From the NCBI RefSeq assembly GCF_002234675.1, contig NC_019868.2, positions 6,232,433 to 6,296,432 of the forward strand: a stretch of 64,000 bases of DNA, given 5' to 3'. Below, one piece after another: positions 12,533-23,190 of the stretch (its first letter is position 1; each line of letters begins with the position of its first letter). Below the pieces are notes generated by a model. That model searched no databases. It had not been told where the DNA came from and was given only the letters and a program-made list of their open reading frames with translations. The stretch comes from Oryzias latipes (taxonomy: Eukaryota; Chordata; Actinopteri; Beloniformes; Adrianichthyidae). Both the position numbers and the translations under genes were made by a program.

Positions 12533-12901
12533 CTCCTTAAGTGCTGCGTGTGAGTTCTCCATTTTCAAATTCTCTACCTCTGTTCCAAAAGCTGCCAACT
12601 GATGGCCTTGCTGCTCAAAGGTCCTTTTTTTGACAAATGTGTATTGAATGATTAAATTAATAGTGGATTGGAAATCGACAGAATTATTGCTGAATGAAAT
12701 ATCACAATATTCACAATCACTTTTTTTCCTACACCCCTATAGAAAACAGGAGATGCTGCTGTGAAGAAATTAAAGTACATCACCATAAAGAACTTAAAGG
12801 ATTAATTATAAGCAAAAACATAAATGTAATAAAAGACACAAATATGAACACTGAAGGTATGGATAAATGGATATTCATTAGTCAAGGTACACTTTCAGAA
12901 C

Positions 12902-14920
12902 TGTCAGGTACTGGGGCCAGGGTGGTTTGGTTAGGCTTTTGTTTTTTCACTTCCGGGTTGTTACTGGGCTTATTTTGGTGTTTCCGGTTTTTGTGCCGTT
13001 TCTCATTCTCGCAGTCTTTACGTTCTGTCATTATTTTCACCTGTGGCCAATCACGCTGAAAGTATTTAGCCTGTGTCTCCCCTGTCCTCATCATGGGACC
13101 GTTTTGCATGCTTTGATTGTGGTTTGTTCAGCTTCTGACATCAAAACTGTTTTCAACTTCAATCTCCTGCGTCCTGCGCTTGTGTCCTCACCTCCAAGTC
13201 CTGACATTATGGTCCCGTCAACATGGACGCAGCAGGCGCAGAAGATTCGTGGTCCGGCCTCGGTGACCAGGATTGGGTTATCCGCCAGCAGAAGGAACGG
13301 CTCAACTTTCTGCGGAGGGGAATGCTGGAGATGTCCGCCCGCCAGGAGCAGCATCTGTCTGCGATAGGTGATCGCCTCGACCAGTTGGCGCAACAGATCC
13401 AGCAGCCACCGCCAGCTCATTAATTCCAGCCGTCCTCCTCCGTGTCCATTCCGGTGGCTCCGGACCAGACGTCCTTTACCCCTGCAGTTCCGCTGGCCCG
13501 ACCGGAGAGGTTCTGCGGTGCTTCGGGGGACTGTCGGGCGTTCATCACCCAATGTGAACTTCACTTTGAGCTCCAGGCAGCCAATTACCCCACGGATCGC
13601 GCCAAGGTGGCGTTCATCATTTCCCACCTCACCGACAGAGCCGGTGCTTGGGCTACGGCGGAGTGGCAACGTGGTGCCGTTTCCTGCCCTTCACTCCCAG
13701 CCTTTCTGGAGGCTTTCACCCAGGTGTTCCAGCATACGAGGCCAGGCAGGGAGGCTGCCCGGGCACTAATGTGGCTGCACCAGGGGAGGTGCCGGGTGGC
13801 AGATTACGCCATCGATTTCCGGACTCTCACGGCTGAGAGCGCATGGAATCCTGCGGCGCTTGCTGACGCTTTCCTGGAGGGTCTGTCAGAGGAGCTAAAA
13901 GAACATCTTTTCATCGCCCAAGTGATCCGGATTGACAGCCAGTTGCAGGACTGCCGTCCTTGATCTTCCTGTAAAGGGGGGAGCGGCAGTGATCAGACGT
14001 TACGATCTTTTGACGCTTTTCCTGTTCCCACAGAACCCCCAGCACCTCCGTCGGACGAACCTATGTGGTTGGGTCCTGGGCATCTCTCCTCCTCCGAACA
14101 CAAACGACGGATGGCGGCAGGTGAGTGTATTTACTGCGGTTAGCGGGGTCATCTCTGCATTACTGCCAAAAAGCCGCCGCTCGTCATTAAATGTGGGCAC
14201 ACTGACGAGCGGAGGAGTAACACTAACTGGTTCAGGTGCCAATACCTGTTTGTTGGAGGGGCATCCTATGTTTCGGAATGGGGAGGTCCCTGTTCGGGCT
14301 TTGTTAGACTCTGGGTCTGAGCAGAACCTCCTGGACGCTGAGCTGGCCAAACAGGCCGGTTTTTAAGACTGAGAGGCTGCCCTGTCCTTTGTGGGTTGTT
14401 TCCCTAAATGGTGAGTCTGTTGCCACTATTACTCTGGTAACAGAGCCCGTTCACCTTATCATTTCCGGCAACGACCATGAGTTTATCCGTTTGGCATCTG
14501 GAGAGGACTATCAGGGACGCTCAAGCCCGGGAGCCGGACCGCCAAGTAGACTCTTCATTCCCAGGGCTGTATGGAGTCAGGTCCTCCAGTGGGGTCATGC
14601 CACGCGCCTTACCTGCCACCCCGGAGTCCGCAGAACCATCACCTTCCTACGCCGCCGGTTCTGGTCACCCAGTCTGCCGCAAGACACCCGGGACTATGTT
14701 GCTGCTTGTTTGGTTTGCGCCCAGAACAAAGTGAGTAACTAACCGCTTGCTGGCCTCTTGCCTCCCCTGCCAGTTCCGAGTTGACCGTGGTCCCATATCG
14801 CGCTGGACTTTGTGACCGGGTTGCCCTCCTCGGCTGGCAGGACCGTGGTCATGACAGTGGTGGATCGGTTCTCCAAGGCAGACCATTTGGTGGCCCTTAA
14901 GAAGCTGAACTTCTAAAAAG
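12902..14920 (+). mobile_element. Ty3/Gypsy LTR retrotransposon fossil
   Basis: A probable 5' LTR spans 12902-13206, with ends TGTCAGG...CCTGACA. It is followed by a gag region (about 13220-13960, with a retrotransposon-gag-like helical domain), a protease-like segment with the ALLDSGSEQN active-site box (about 14300-14360), and an integrase zinc-binding HHCC region plus the start of the integrase core (about 14540-14890). Reverse transcriptase and 3' LTR are not seen. The copy is broken in many places and truncated, ending where a foldback repeat begins. It looks old. Confidence 0.8.
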
Positions 14921-15165
14921 TTACAGTCTATGAAGACTCTCATTCATCCAGGTTGATTCCATCATAGTAGTAGGTTTAGGGGCTGTCATCTAGACTTTTT
15001 TTTTTATAGACAAAAGACGTTTCACCTCTTATCCAAGAGGCTTTGTCAATTCATGTCTGACAATTGACAAAGCCTCTTGGATAAGAGGTGAAATGTCTTC
15101 TAACTTTAAAAACTAACTCCAGATGACAGCCCCTAAACCTACTATGAAATAGTTACAGATACAAA
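14921..15165. repeat. Foldback repeat related to a Penelope-like element end
   Basis: The two halves are inverted copies of each other. The left carries 'gtaggtttaggggctgtcat' and 'cacctcttatccaagaggc'; the right carries their reverse complements, meeting near 15050-15065. The same words flank the Penelope-like fragment at 42929-43478. The foldback could form a strong hairpin. It sits exactly between the Gypsy fossil and the NITR relic. Confidence 0.7.
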
Positions 15166-15198
15166 AACAACCAAGTTATTTTCATCATCTTCTTTTAT

Positions 15199-15480
15199 TT
15201 TGAATTTGCTGTAAATATGTGGAACTCAAACAAGCCTGATGTAGAAACACAGTCATTGCTTTTTTGGCTGTAAATCAAACATTGGCAGCATTCCGTATCT
15301 TTTTTTCTTCATTTTTTTTTTTGGTCATAAGCTAAAGAAAGAATCAGAAAGCTGTTCTCATGGTAATTGGACTCTACTTAGAGTGCAGTTTTCTTAACTC
15401 ATTGTACAATGGTTCAAGTTTTTCCCTCTTTAGATACAAGCATTAACCACTGATAAAAAAAAAGCAAGTACCGGTATTAA
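15199..15480 (+). pseudogene. NITR relic: transmembrane and tail exons only
   Basis: Plus-strand sequence from about 15199 (acceptor-like tttgctg then TAAATATGTGGAACTC) aligns with the transmembrane exon of NITR-C at 24218-24355. It includes the region 'ctaaagaaagaatca' (about 15333) and a donor-like 'catggtaat'. A second exon-like start (tctttag then ATACAAG, about 15434) matches NITR-C exon 5 (24434). The reading frame is broken by indels, and no leader, V or I exon is found upstream, where a foldback and a Gypsy fossil lie. This is a dead remnant of a plus-strand NITR-C-like gene. Confidence 0.75.
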
Positions 15481-15906
15481 AAACGGCCACATAAACAACA
15501 ACAAAATCACAAATCAGCAGACAGCAGATCGGTGAAACTGCAAAAATTTTCAAGTAGATCATCGTTTTTTTTAGAAACCTTTGTTTTTCTTGGTGGTGGT
15601 GCTGCTTGGTATAGTTATGAAAGAAATTCCTGTCTTGCTTTGTGTCGTGAACTGAACATGACTTTGAATTCTTGTTTTATTGTTATAATAGTAAAAAGAA
15701 ATTAAACTTCTTTAATTAAAATTAGTTAAAAACAATTGTAAAAAAAAAAAAAATTTCACAGATAAACAATTAATAATAATAAAAAATAATTGAAAGTTGA
15801 AAAATTAAAAGAGTCTAAACTCAAATCCCATACTGTGTTTAAGGATGGCAACCTTAGGATGTTAGCATTGTATTTATAAATCTGATGACTGATCTTATAA
15901 TCAAAT

Positions 15907-18286
15907 TCAGTTATAAAGTCCCTGCAGAGTGTGATGCCTATACACACAGACTGAATACTCCATGGTTTTTTTATCCCACCCAGGTTCTTTTTTGGTAGAA
16001 AAGTGAAGTGTTGCAGACGTCTTTGCCGGGTCTTCTTTCCCCTGAAAATTGTTGTGTCAACAAATGAGATTAATAAGAGAAATATTTTCATTTTTCTTGC
16101 ATTAAACAAATAACATCAAACTCATCCAGACAAAATGAAATCCAGGAGCAAAGTCACGAACACAGATCGAGCTTTGTCATAGTTTCACTATTCATTTAAC
16201 TCCAAAGTTACAGAGCTCTTTGACAAGATAAAGATTTAGAGGTTTGATCTTTAAAGTAGAAGCTTTATGTAAAAAAGTAAATGAGTTTTTTTCCCATGTG
16301 TGGATAATTTAAAGTAATTACCGGATTGGCACTTGACTGTTCTTCTCCTGAACTGAAGTTAATTGTTCCTGCAAAAAAGCCACAGAATGCATATCCCTTG
16401 AAATCAGTTATTTCCATCCATCTATTTTTTAAAACCTGCCACATCATATTTCCCAATGCATCATAGGGTTACACAGAGATAAACAACCAAAATATCATAT
16501 TTAAGGGACAATTTAAAGACAACTAGTTGACCTATCATGCATGTCTTTGGACAACAGGAGGAAGCTGTATTAACCAGAGAAAACCAGGGCCTTCTAGCTG
16601 TGAGATTGGAATGTCAACCCTCAAAACCACCATGAAGCCCAAGGTTTAATTACTTTTATGTTACTTGTAAGAAATGGCAGAGTATGCAAAAACTGTCATT
16701 TAAAATAATAAAAATATAATAACAATATTAAAATAACGTATTGAAAAGAAAAAATTTAACCTTTTCGAAGTTCAGCAGGTGTTCTGTGATATAAACAACT
16801 AAACATGAGCACACAAACAGTCACACAGCAGACCAGCAGTCCTGCAAGCACAGGAACAAGTGGATCCAGTTTGAATCCTACAGACAAAACAATGTTCAGT
16901 AAAGAGTTCTGTCATTTGTTATTTATTGCAATGTATGAACTGTTTTTGTCATGTTCACCATAAAAACTGACGAATGTTAAACATTTTACAAAGGAATCTT
17001 GGTCTTCTTAACCCTTGTGCTATCCTATGGGGTCAAGATGACCATTGACATGTTCTCCCTACCATGACAAAGGTGGATAAAGGTGAAGAGGATTTCATGT
17101 AATCGATGGACACCAGTGAGGTTGACAAATCATTGAAGAAAAAAGTTCAGCGCACTGTCTAGTGGGTCTAGATGACCCAACTCCCAATGTTAAAGTGCCT
17201 AGGATAGCACAAGGGTTCACGGCCTTTATGTCAAGTAAAACCCGATATAAATCAAGATCTGAGGAGAACATACCAGAATACTTCATCTCCACTCTGGTTC
17301 CATTTCCAAACAGTATTTCTCCACACATTGCCACAGCACAGTAGTAGCTTCCAGCATAAGAGGAGTCATTCAAAGTTTTGGTGAGACGATAGACACAACT
17401 TTTTCCAACAGTTTGATTGTTTAAATCTGTTGGAGTAAAAATGACACCAGGATGAGGTGATCCTGATGCAGATCTGAACCAGTGAACATTCTGATTTCCA
17501 GGACATGTGATGATATTTTCTTCATTCTTGGAGATCATCAAACACTGGAAGTTCACAGACTCTCCCAGCTGTGCTGCTGCCAAGCCTGGGCTTTGTCTGA
17601 CATAGACAGCTGGCTGCTCTTGACAATCTGTGAAAAAGTGGGAGGACAACTTGAATTAGCACTTAATGAATAAATGTATTGAGACTGAGTGTTGACGGAT
17701 GATTCTTGACGTGTTTTATTGAAAAGGTATTACCTTTTACAGTCAGCAGGAATCCAGCTTTAAAAACTTGCAAATATTCTCCTCCACCTTGACAAAAGTA
17801 TTCAGCTTCATCCTCTTTAGTAACTGAAGTGATGGTCAAAAACATCTGATCCTTTGAGTTGTTGACTTGAAGACGTTGGTTATTAAATGGTTTAAGTAGC
17901 TTTACATTAGAATAGGCCCCTGAAGCGACTGTTTCAATTATTTTCCCAGGAGACTGCTTATACCACTGGACAAATCTGCTCTCATCTTCAGTGAGTGAAC
18001 AGTTAAAAGTAACCTTCTCACCAACTTTAACTTCTATTGTGGTGATCAGGCGAGGAGGAGCAGCAGTGTGAACAAGGCCTGAAGAAAAGAGACAACAACT
18101 GTTACTGTAACAGTTTAAAACGCTTTAAACTTTGAATCTATACTGTCAAACTTGAAATTACTTGAATTAAGTAGTCGGATGATAGCATCAAAGCTCAGCA
18201 TTTCTAGCGTCGGTAGAATTCAGTACAAATAAAGTTTACTTACACACTTTAGACAGAAAAATCAAAGCAGCCAGTTTTCCGATCAT
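15907..18286 (-). CDS. Novel immune-type receptor (NITR-B), complete, tail tyrosine lost
   Basis: This is the tandem paralogue of NITR-A. Exons are 18244-18286 (leader MIGKLAALIFLSK), 17734-18078 (V), 17274-17627 (I), 16761-16877 (transmembrane), 16322-16368 and 15907-16041. Splice sites are GT-AG with phases 1-1-1-1-0, and the protein is 346 residues. The V exon looks identical to that of NITR-A. The I exon differs by one extra codon (CLMISK for CLISK) and very few substitutions. The transmembrane and tail exons are clearly diverged. The tail reads AKTSATLHF where NITR-A has AKMYAALDF, so the main tyrosine is gone. Later tyrosines (MEYSVCVYRHHT) do not fit ITIM. Intron 3 holds a MITE and intron 4 an L2-like repeat piece (about 16420-16640), neither present in NITR-A. 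It may be a non-signalling or altered receptor. Confidence 0.9.
17008..17219. mobile_element. piggyBac-type MITE, copy 2, in NITR-B intron 3
   Basis: The ends and interior match copy 1 (2243-2455): CCCTTGTGCTATC left, GATAGCACAAGGG right. TTAA flanks the left end; the right target is TTCA, one change away. The interior words gacaaaggtggataaaggtg and gtgggtctagatgacccaac are shared. It is absent from the same intron of NITR-A, so it inserted after the duplication or was removed from A. Confidence 0.85.
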
Positions 18287-18429
18287 CGTGGTAGAGCAGT
18301 CTCATCTCTCACCACTGAAGTCTTCCTATCCAGTTAAGCATTTGGTCACATGGTACTTTGGGTTTGCAGAGAGGAAACAATGTGATTGGCTGGAATGGAA
18401 CTTAACTTTGGCCTACCATGAAAAACAAT

Positions 18430-18849
18430 TTCCTTCGGGATATTAAAGTATGCCAGCCTGCCTGCCAACATTTTCACACCTTATGTTTATCCTAGAAGGA
18501 ATGCTAAATCCAGGATTTGCACAATCAGGAAGAGCCATCTTACCATGGAACCTTAAAGCTTAGTTCACTCAGACCGAGATTCGCCCGACAAAATCTTGTC
18601 GGCCGGTCCTCTTTTGTCGCCTGGTAAATTCTCTGCTTGCAACCTGTCCAAGGAAAATGGATGGAAGTTCAGGAGGAAAACTATTGGACCATTCCAACAT
18701 GTTGGATATATATTTTACCCGCCGATGGAAACACTGAAAAGTCACGTGTCCAAAGTTGAGTCCCTGATTGGTTGCCGATGCGACCTCTCCAAAGTTTAAA
18801 CTTTTGAACTCTGGCTGTGCTGTCCAAATTTCCGCTCGAAAAGCCAACC
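18430..18849. other. Unassigned, possibly DNA-transposon derived
   Basis: The first part (to about 18555) is weakly shared with NITR-A's upstream flank. The rest (cgcccgacaaaatcttgtcggcc...) contains a short hairpin, GACAAAATCTTGTC at 18587-18600, and higher GC. No protein or known element end could be assigned. Confidence 0.3.
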
Positions 18850-18857
18850 CACTAAAG

Positions 18858-19605
18858 CAGGGGTCACCAACCCTGTGCCCGCAGGCGCCAGTGCACCCCT
18901 TGTGGCGCCCGCAGGGAATGCACCCAAAAAAAATCTTTTTTTTTTATTGAAGCAAATATTCAACAAACAACCACGGCATGTCTGTCAATGACAACAATAT
19001 CAATTCTGAGATAAAGGTAGACAAAGAAAACCCAAATATGTAAACAAATATAACTTAAAAAATAATCACTAAAAGTAAGGGTCTATTACAAAAGTTTAAA
19101 TAGATCAAATAAATTACACAATTTCTGGACATTCTTATGATTCATGTAATGTAAAGATTTTGAGAATAGGTTGAGGTGGTTGAGTAATCCATTAATGTGA
19201 GGATTAATATTCCTGTCTGTTTTTATTTACATTTATGTTTAAAAAGTTAAAATTAAGTTAAAGTTCTAAAGGTTTAAAAGTTTAGCTTTAGTGTGTTCAA
19301 TAAATATTTATCTTGTTCGGCTGCAACCTAAAGTCTGTTTTGAAATTAGGCTCCCTCTGCAACTGAGTTTGACCCCCCCCTGTAATACGAGTCTAGAAAA
19401 TTCATGCATGTTTTTGTGTGTAAAATGAGCAAATAAAAATAGGGCACACAAAAGGAAGTCCTCAAATTGTGTTTTTTTTTTTTTTTGGCGGGGGGTGGGG
19501 GTGGGGGGGGGGGGGGGGGGGGGCTAGGAGGTTTTTAGTGGCGCCCTTCATACCACTTGGTGCCCATGAAATAGCCCTCGGTCTCAAAAAGGTTGGTGAA
19601 CCCTG
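18858..19605. mobile_element. Non-autonomous hAT element with perfect 8-bp target duplication
   Basis: The left end CAGGGGTCACCAACC (18858) and right end GGTTGGTGAACCCTG (19605) form an imperfect inverted repeat. The 8-bp CACTAAAG flanks both sides (18850-18857 and 19606-19613), the diagnostic hAT target-site duplication. The 748-bp body has no transposase and contains a long G-run (about 19489-19523). The intact duplication suggests a fairly recent insertion. Confidence 0.9.
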
Positions 19606-19613
19606 CACTAAAG

Positions 19614-20177
19614 GCCTTTTCTCAGAAAAGACCTGACAATCATCAACCACAGATGAGAGGGCTTCACAGAGTTTCAGGAGGCTAATTTTAGGCAGGTGTT
19701 GTCATCAGTCGTTTCAGTTTTGTCTACCAAAAAAAGGAAGAGGAAAACTTTCACATTATCCAAGTTACATAAGTCCATCTACTGTGACTGCTCAGTCTTG
19801 TGCAAGGTCACAAGGGTCATTGTCTTTTTCATGTGAGATGGACACTTTTTCACAAGCCAAAGACATATCAATGAAAAATAAATAAATACACAATACAAAC
19901 TATGAATAAAACATTAAACAGCCTGTTGCTTCTGTTGTTTCATTATTTCTTATGATCTTTAATAGGTAGGACAATGTTGGTGTTTTTTCTTTAGCTCAAA
20001 GTTGTCTCTTCTTTAAAGCACTTGTGAGATATGAAACATTAGTTTTTAGAACAACAGTAAGTTAACAAAAATTTGATCTTATACATATTTCTCTTCCTGA
20101 GGAAACTATTGTTTCTATGCTTACCGTATCGATATATCATACATCTTAAGCATACAAGGTCCTTTGTCTTTTCAAGC
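19614..20177. other. No gene recognised
   Basis: AT-rich sequence between the hAT element and the duplicated flank, with no exon-like or element-like signal seen on either strand. Confidence 0.4.
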
Positions 20178-21318
20178 CAAATAAAAGTGCAGTTCAAGGC
20201 CGGCTTCTAGATAAGACAAGACCCTTAACACTGAAACGTCTGTTTGAGAGCAAAACCACAGCAATGCTTTTGTTTCCGTGCATCATTTGTTAGTGTGCAC
20301 AGACAAAAGAGGCACAAGAAATGAAAAAAGGAAAGAAAATTGCAGTTAATCTATTCTACACAACAGTTAAATGTGTTTATGACATGCATTCATTCATTTT
20401 TTAAACTAGATTAAATAACGAGGACTTCATCAGGAAGAGTATTAAGTTTTAAATCAAATATAAAATTGCATTCATGACGTTAATGATTGAAACTGATGGT
20501 GGCGACCATCAGAGAGCATGACCATGAGAGGTTAAACTGACAATGAAGAAAAGCTGAGATCATCACTGTTTCTGATGCTGTACCACAGATTTGTTAATTT
20601 AGTTCAAACAGAAGTATAAAAATACATCTCTGTTCGTATTTACATCCCTTTTTGTATTTTACACAGAAAAAAGAGGTGAGGAAAAAAGCTTGGGGATGAT
20701 CCTGTAGAATGGATTACCAGCATTTTCTATGGCGCCCTTTTTATAAAAACCTCACATCTGAAGTGAATCCTGATCTTTTGATGACTGAAGTTAAAAATCA
20801 GTAAATATAGTTAGGCAAGAGTTACGTAACAGTCAACCCAAATGCACAAAGCAAATCCACCCAACCCCCCACTGACCCACACTAAAGGAAACTGTGTTCA
20901 CACCTTTTCCTGCATGCAAACACTCTTTACAAAGCAACTTGATGTGGGTGAATTGAATGCGTTGAGGCCCTGCAACAGACTGCCGACCTGTCCAGGATGT
21001 CCCCTGCCTTCACCCACAAGGGGCCGGGATAGGCTTTGGTAGCCCGAAAGGGATTTAACGGGTTAAGAAGATGAATGAATGAATGAATGAATGAATGAAT
21101 GAATGAATGAATGAATGAATGAATGAATGAATGAATGAATGAATGAATGAATGAATGAATGAATGAATGAATTTGTTGAGGTTAAGCTGGTCCTCAGCAC
21201 ATGTTTTGCTACAGAGGCAGAGGTCACAAGGACACAGAGGACCAGTTTTTTACAGCAGAAAAAATAACAGGTTCATTCTTTAGGCCCAAAATCCATAAAA
21301 AAATCATATTGAACAATA
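20178..21318. repeat. Duplicated NITR flank, copy 2
   Basis: This block aligns with 9945-10995 in the same order and orientation, including the L2-like tail piece near 20963 and the ATGA-type microsatellite. The distance from the NITR start codon is 1.9 kb here against 4.8 kb for copy 1; part of the difference is private insertions in each copy. Confidence 0.85.
21071..21172. repeat. (ATGA)n microsatellite
   Basis: About 25 perfect tetranucleotide repeats. The homologous site in copy 1 of the flank has only a short interrupted run, so it expanded after duplication. Confidence 0.95.
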
Positions 21319-22090
21319 CTGAGCTGAGAGGCTAAGCAGGTTTGGGCCTGGCAGGTTATAGGGTGGTTTTCTGTCTGGATGAGAGCCGCAGAGAGCATTA
21401 ATGCTTTTAAGAAAAGGCTCAAGACCCATCTTTTTTAACCTGGCTTTTAGCTAATACGTTACTGCTTTTATGTATTTATTCAGTTATTTATTTATATTTA
21501 CTTTTTATTTTATTTATTTATTCATCCATTTTATCTTGTTTTATGAACTTGAATCTGATTTTTAACGCGTTATTTTAATTTACCTTATTTTAATGTTTTA
21601 TTGTTTTTATCAATATGTTGACTTGTTTATTCTCATTTTTATTCATTTTTCTTTCCGGTGCTTCCTCAGCTGGAACCTCTCCCTCTGGGTCGGCTGCTGT
21701 TCAGGCACTGCAGCTCTAGATGGGGACCTGCATCACCACTTAGCTGTGGTGGAGCGGTCCCCGCCTGTGATGCTGCATTTGGCTGTCTATGCGGCTGTTC
21801 ACGGAGGGGGACGTTCCAATTATTAGCGTTTCCAGCATCCTGTTTTTGTGCTCAGCCTATTTCTCATTGTCCTTTGCCATCACTTAGGGGGTGGGAGGTG
21901 TGAAAGGAGTGGGGGGCTAGGTACGGGGAGGGGGGCCCTATTTATTTATTTATTTTTATTTTATTTATTTTTAAATCGTCAATGCTTGTTTTTATATTTT
22001 GTTGTGTTTTAATGTAAAGCACTTTGTGTTATATTTTTATATGAAAAGTGCTTTATAAATAAAGTTTGATTTGATTTGATTTGATTTGAT
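21319..22090 (+). repeat. SINE/LINE composite with 5S-like head and (TTTGA)n tail
   Basis: The start (ctgagaggctaagcaggtttgggcctgg ... ctggatgagagccgc, 21319-21390) follows 5S rRNA order. It is followed by a coding-like remnant (AFKKRLKTHLF around 21400-21437) and a long AT-rich part. The block ends in the LINE-type tail 'aaagtgctttataaataaag' and TTTGA repeats at 22060-22090. Known fish SINE3-type elements join a 5S-derived head to a LINE tail; I infer a related structure, with modest certainty. GC-rich sequence at 21650-21930 inside the block is unexplained. Confidence 0.45.
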
Positions 22091-23190
22091 GTATTGTTGT
22101 GAGTTCTGGATAGGGTTCCTGCAAACACTCTGCAGTGTTTCCATGAGGAATTCCTAAGACTGTAAAAGTAAAGTGTTTCATCAGAAAGGTCATTTTCTTT
22201 TTTTTTTTTTTTTTTTTTTTTTTCGGTCAAAAAGGTCATTTTCTGCTCTCCTCTGACCTCACAGAGTGACGGAACTCCTCACCTTAATGACCCTGGTAGA
22301 GTCTCCCATGGCAAACAGGTCCCAGGTGATGATCCAGAAAAAGAATGATTCTGAATCTCTTTTGGAGAAGAAAGCCTCACAGGTGTGCGCCTGGTGACAG
22401 AGGTTCTTCCTACAGACTCTGGTTGGGTCCAGCCCAAAGTGACAATGTCGGTTCACTCCCTCATGTGCCCACCGCCTGTACCAAAGCTCAAAACGGCTGT
22501 TGCGACGTGGTTTAGGTCACAGGCGGGTGTCTAGGCAGCTCAACACCCAGTTAGGAACTTGGCTTTTGGGATTTCTAGTAAATGCTGCTCCAAAAAAAAT
22601 AAAATAACATTAATTTGCCACCTATGTCAACTAAAAGTGTATCGTACAGAATATGTCAAATGGAATTTTCTTGAAAATAAAAGTAAAATAAATTATTTTT
22701 TTTCAAAATTCCATATAAAATATATTCAATTTGAATAAGAATTTCTGTTTTCTGTTCAGGTTTCATAGTTTTAAGGTTAGATTTATTGTGAAACCCTTTG
22801 AGCTGCTACATATACTTGATAAAAACATGAATTAAACAAACTAAAGACAAAGCACTTTTTTAGAGTTTGCACTGTAAAAGTTAAACTCTCTTAATGTCAT
22901 TTACAGCTAAGACTTTAGATGAATCACATACGTCTCGGAATAAGAAAACCCCTCTAAGTATGTGAGTATCAAATTTAAGATGAAAAGAGCTTTTTCACCA
23001 GGTGTTACTTCAAATGCTGGGTTGGAAAGTTAGATCATGATATTTCCAGTGTGGTAAAACAAAGAATTAAGGCACCAATCAGATTGCTCAGTAGCTGCCC
23101 CCTCCCACTGTATAACATCACATTGAGGTGAATCATTTTAATGTTAATGTTTCGATTACCGGAGTCTAATCAAAGTGGAGTAAGACAGAA
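22091..23190. other. No gene recognised; poly-T and unassigned repeat
   Basis: A T-run lies at 22196-22223. GC-richer sequence at 22240-22580 reads like repeat-derived DNA, but I could not place its family. The last 200 bases before 23191 are the likely promoter region of NITR-C; it has no strong TATA or CCAAT element that I can defend. Confidence 0.35.

Noticed and set aside
13091-13669. 192-residue minus-strand frame
   Set aside because: Antisense shadow of the Gypsy gag region.
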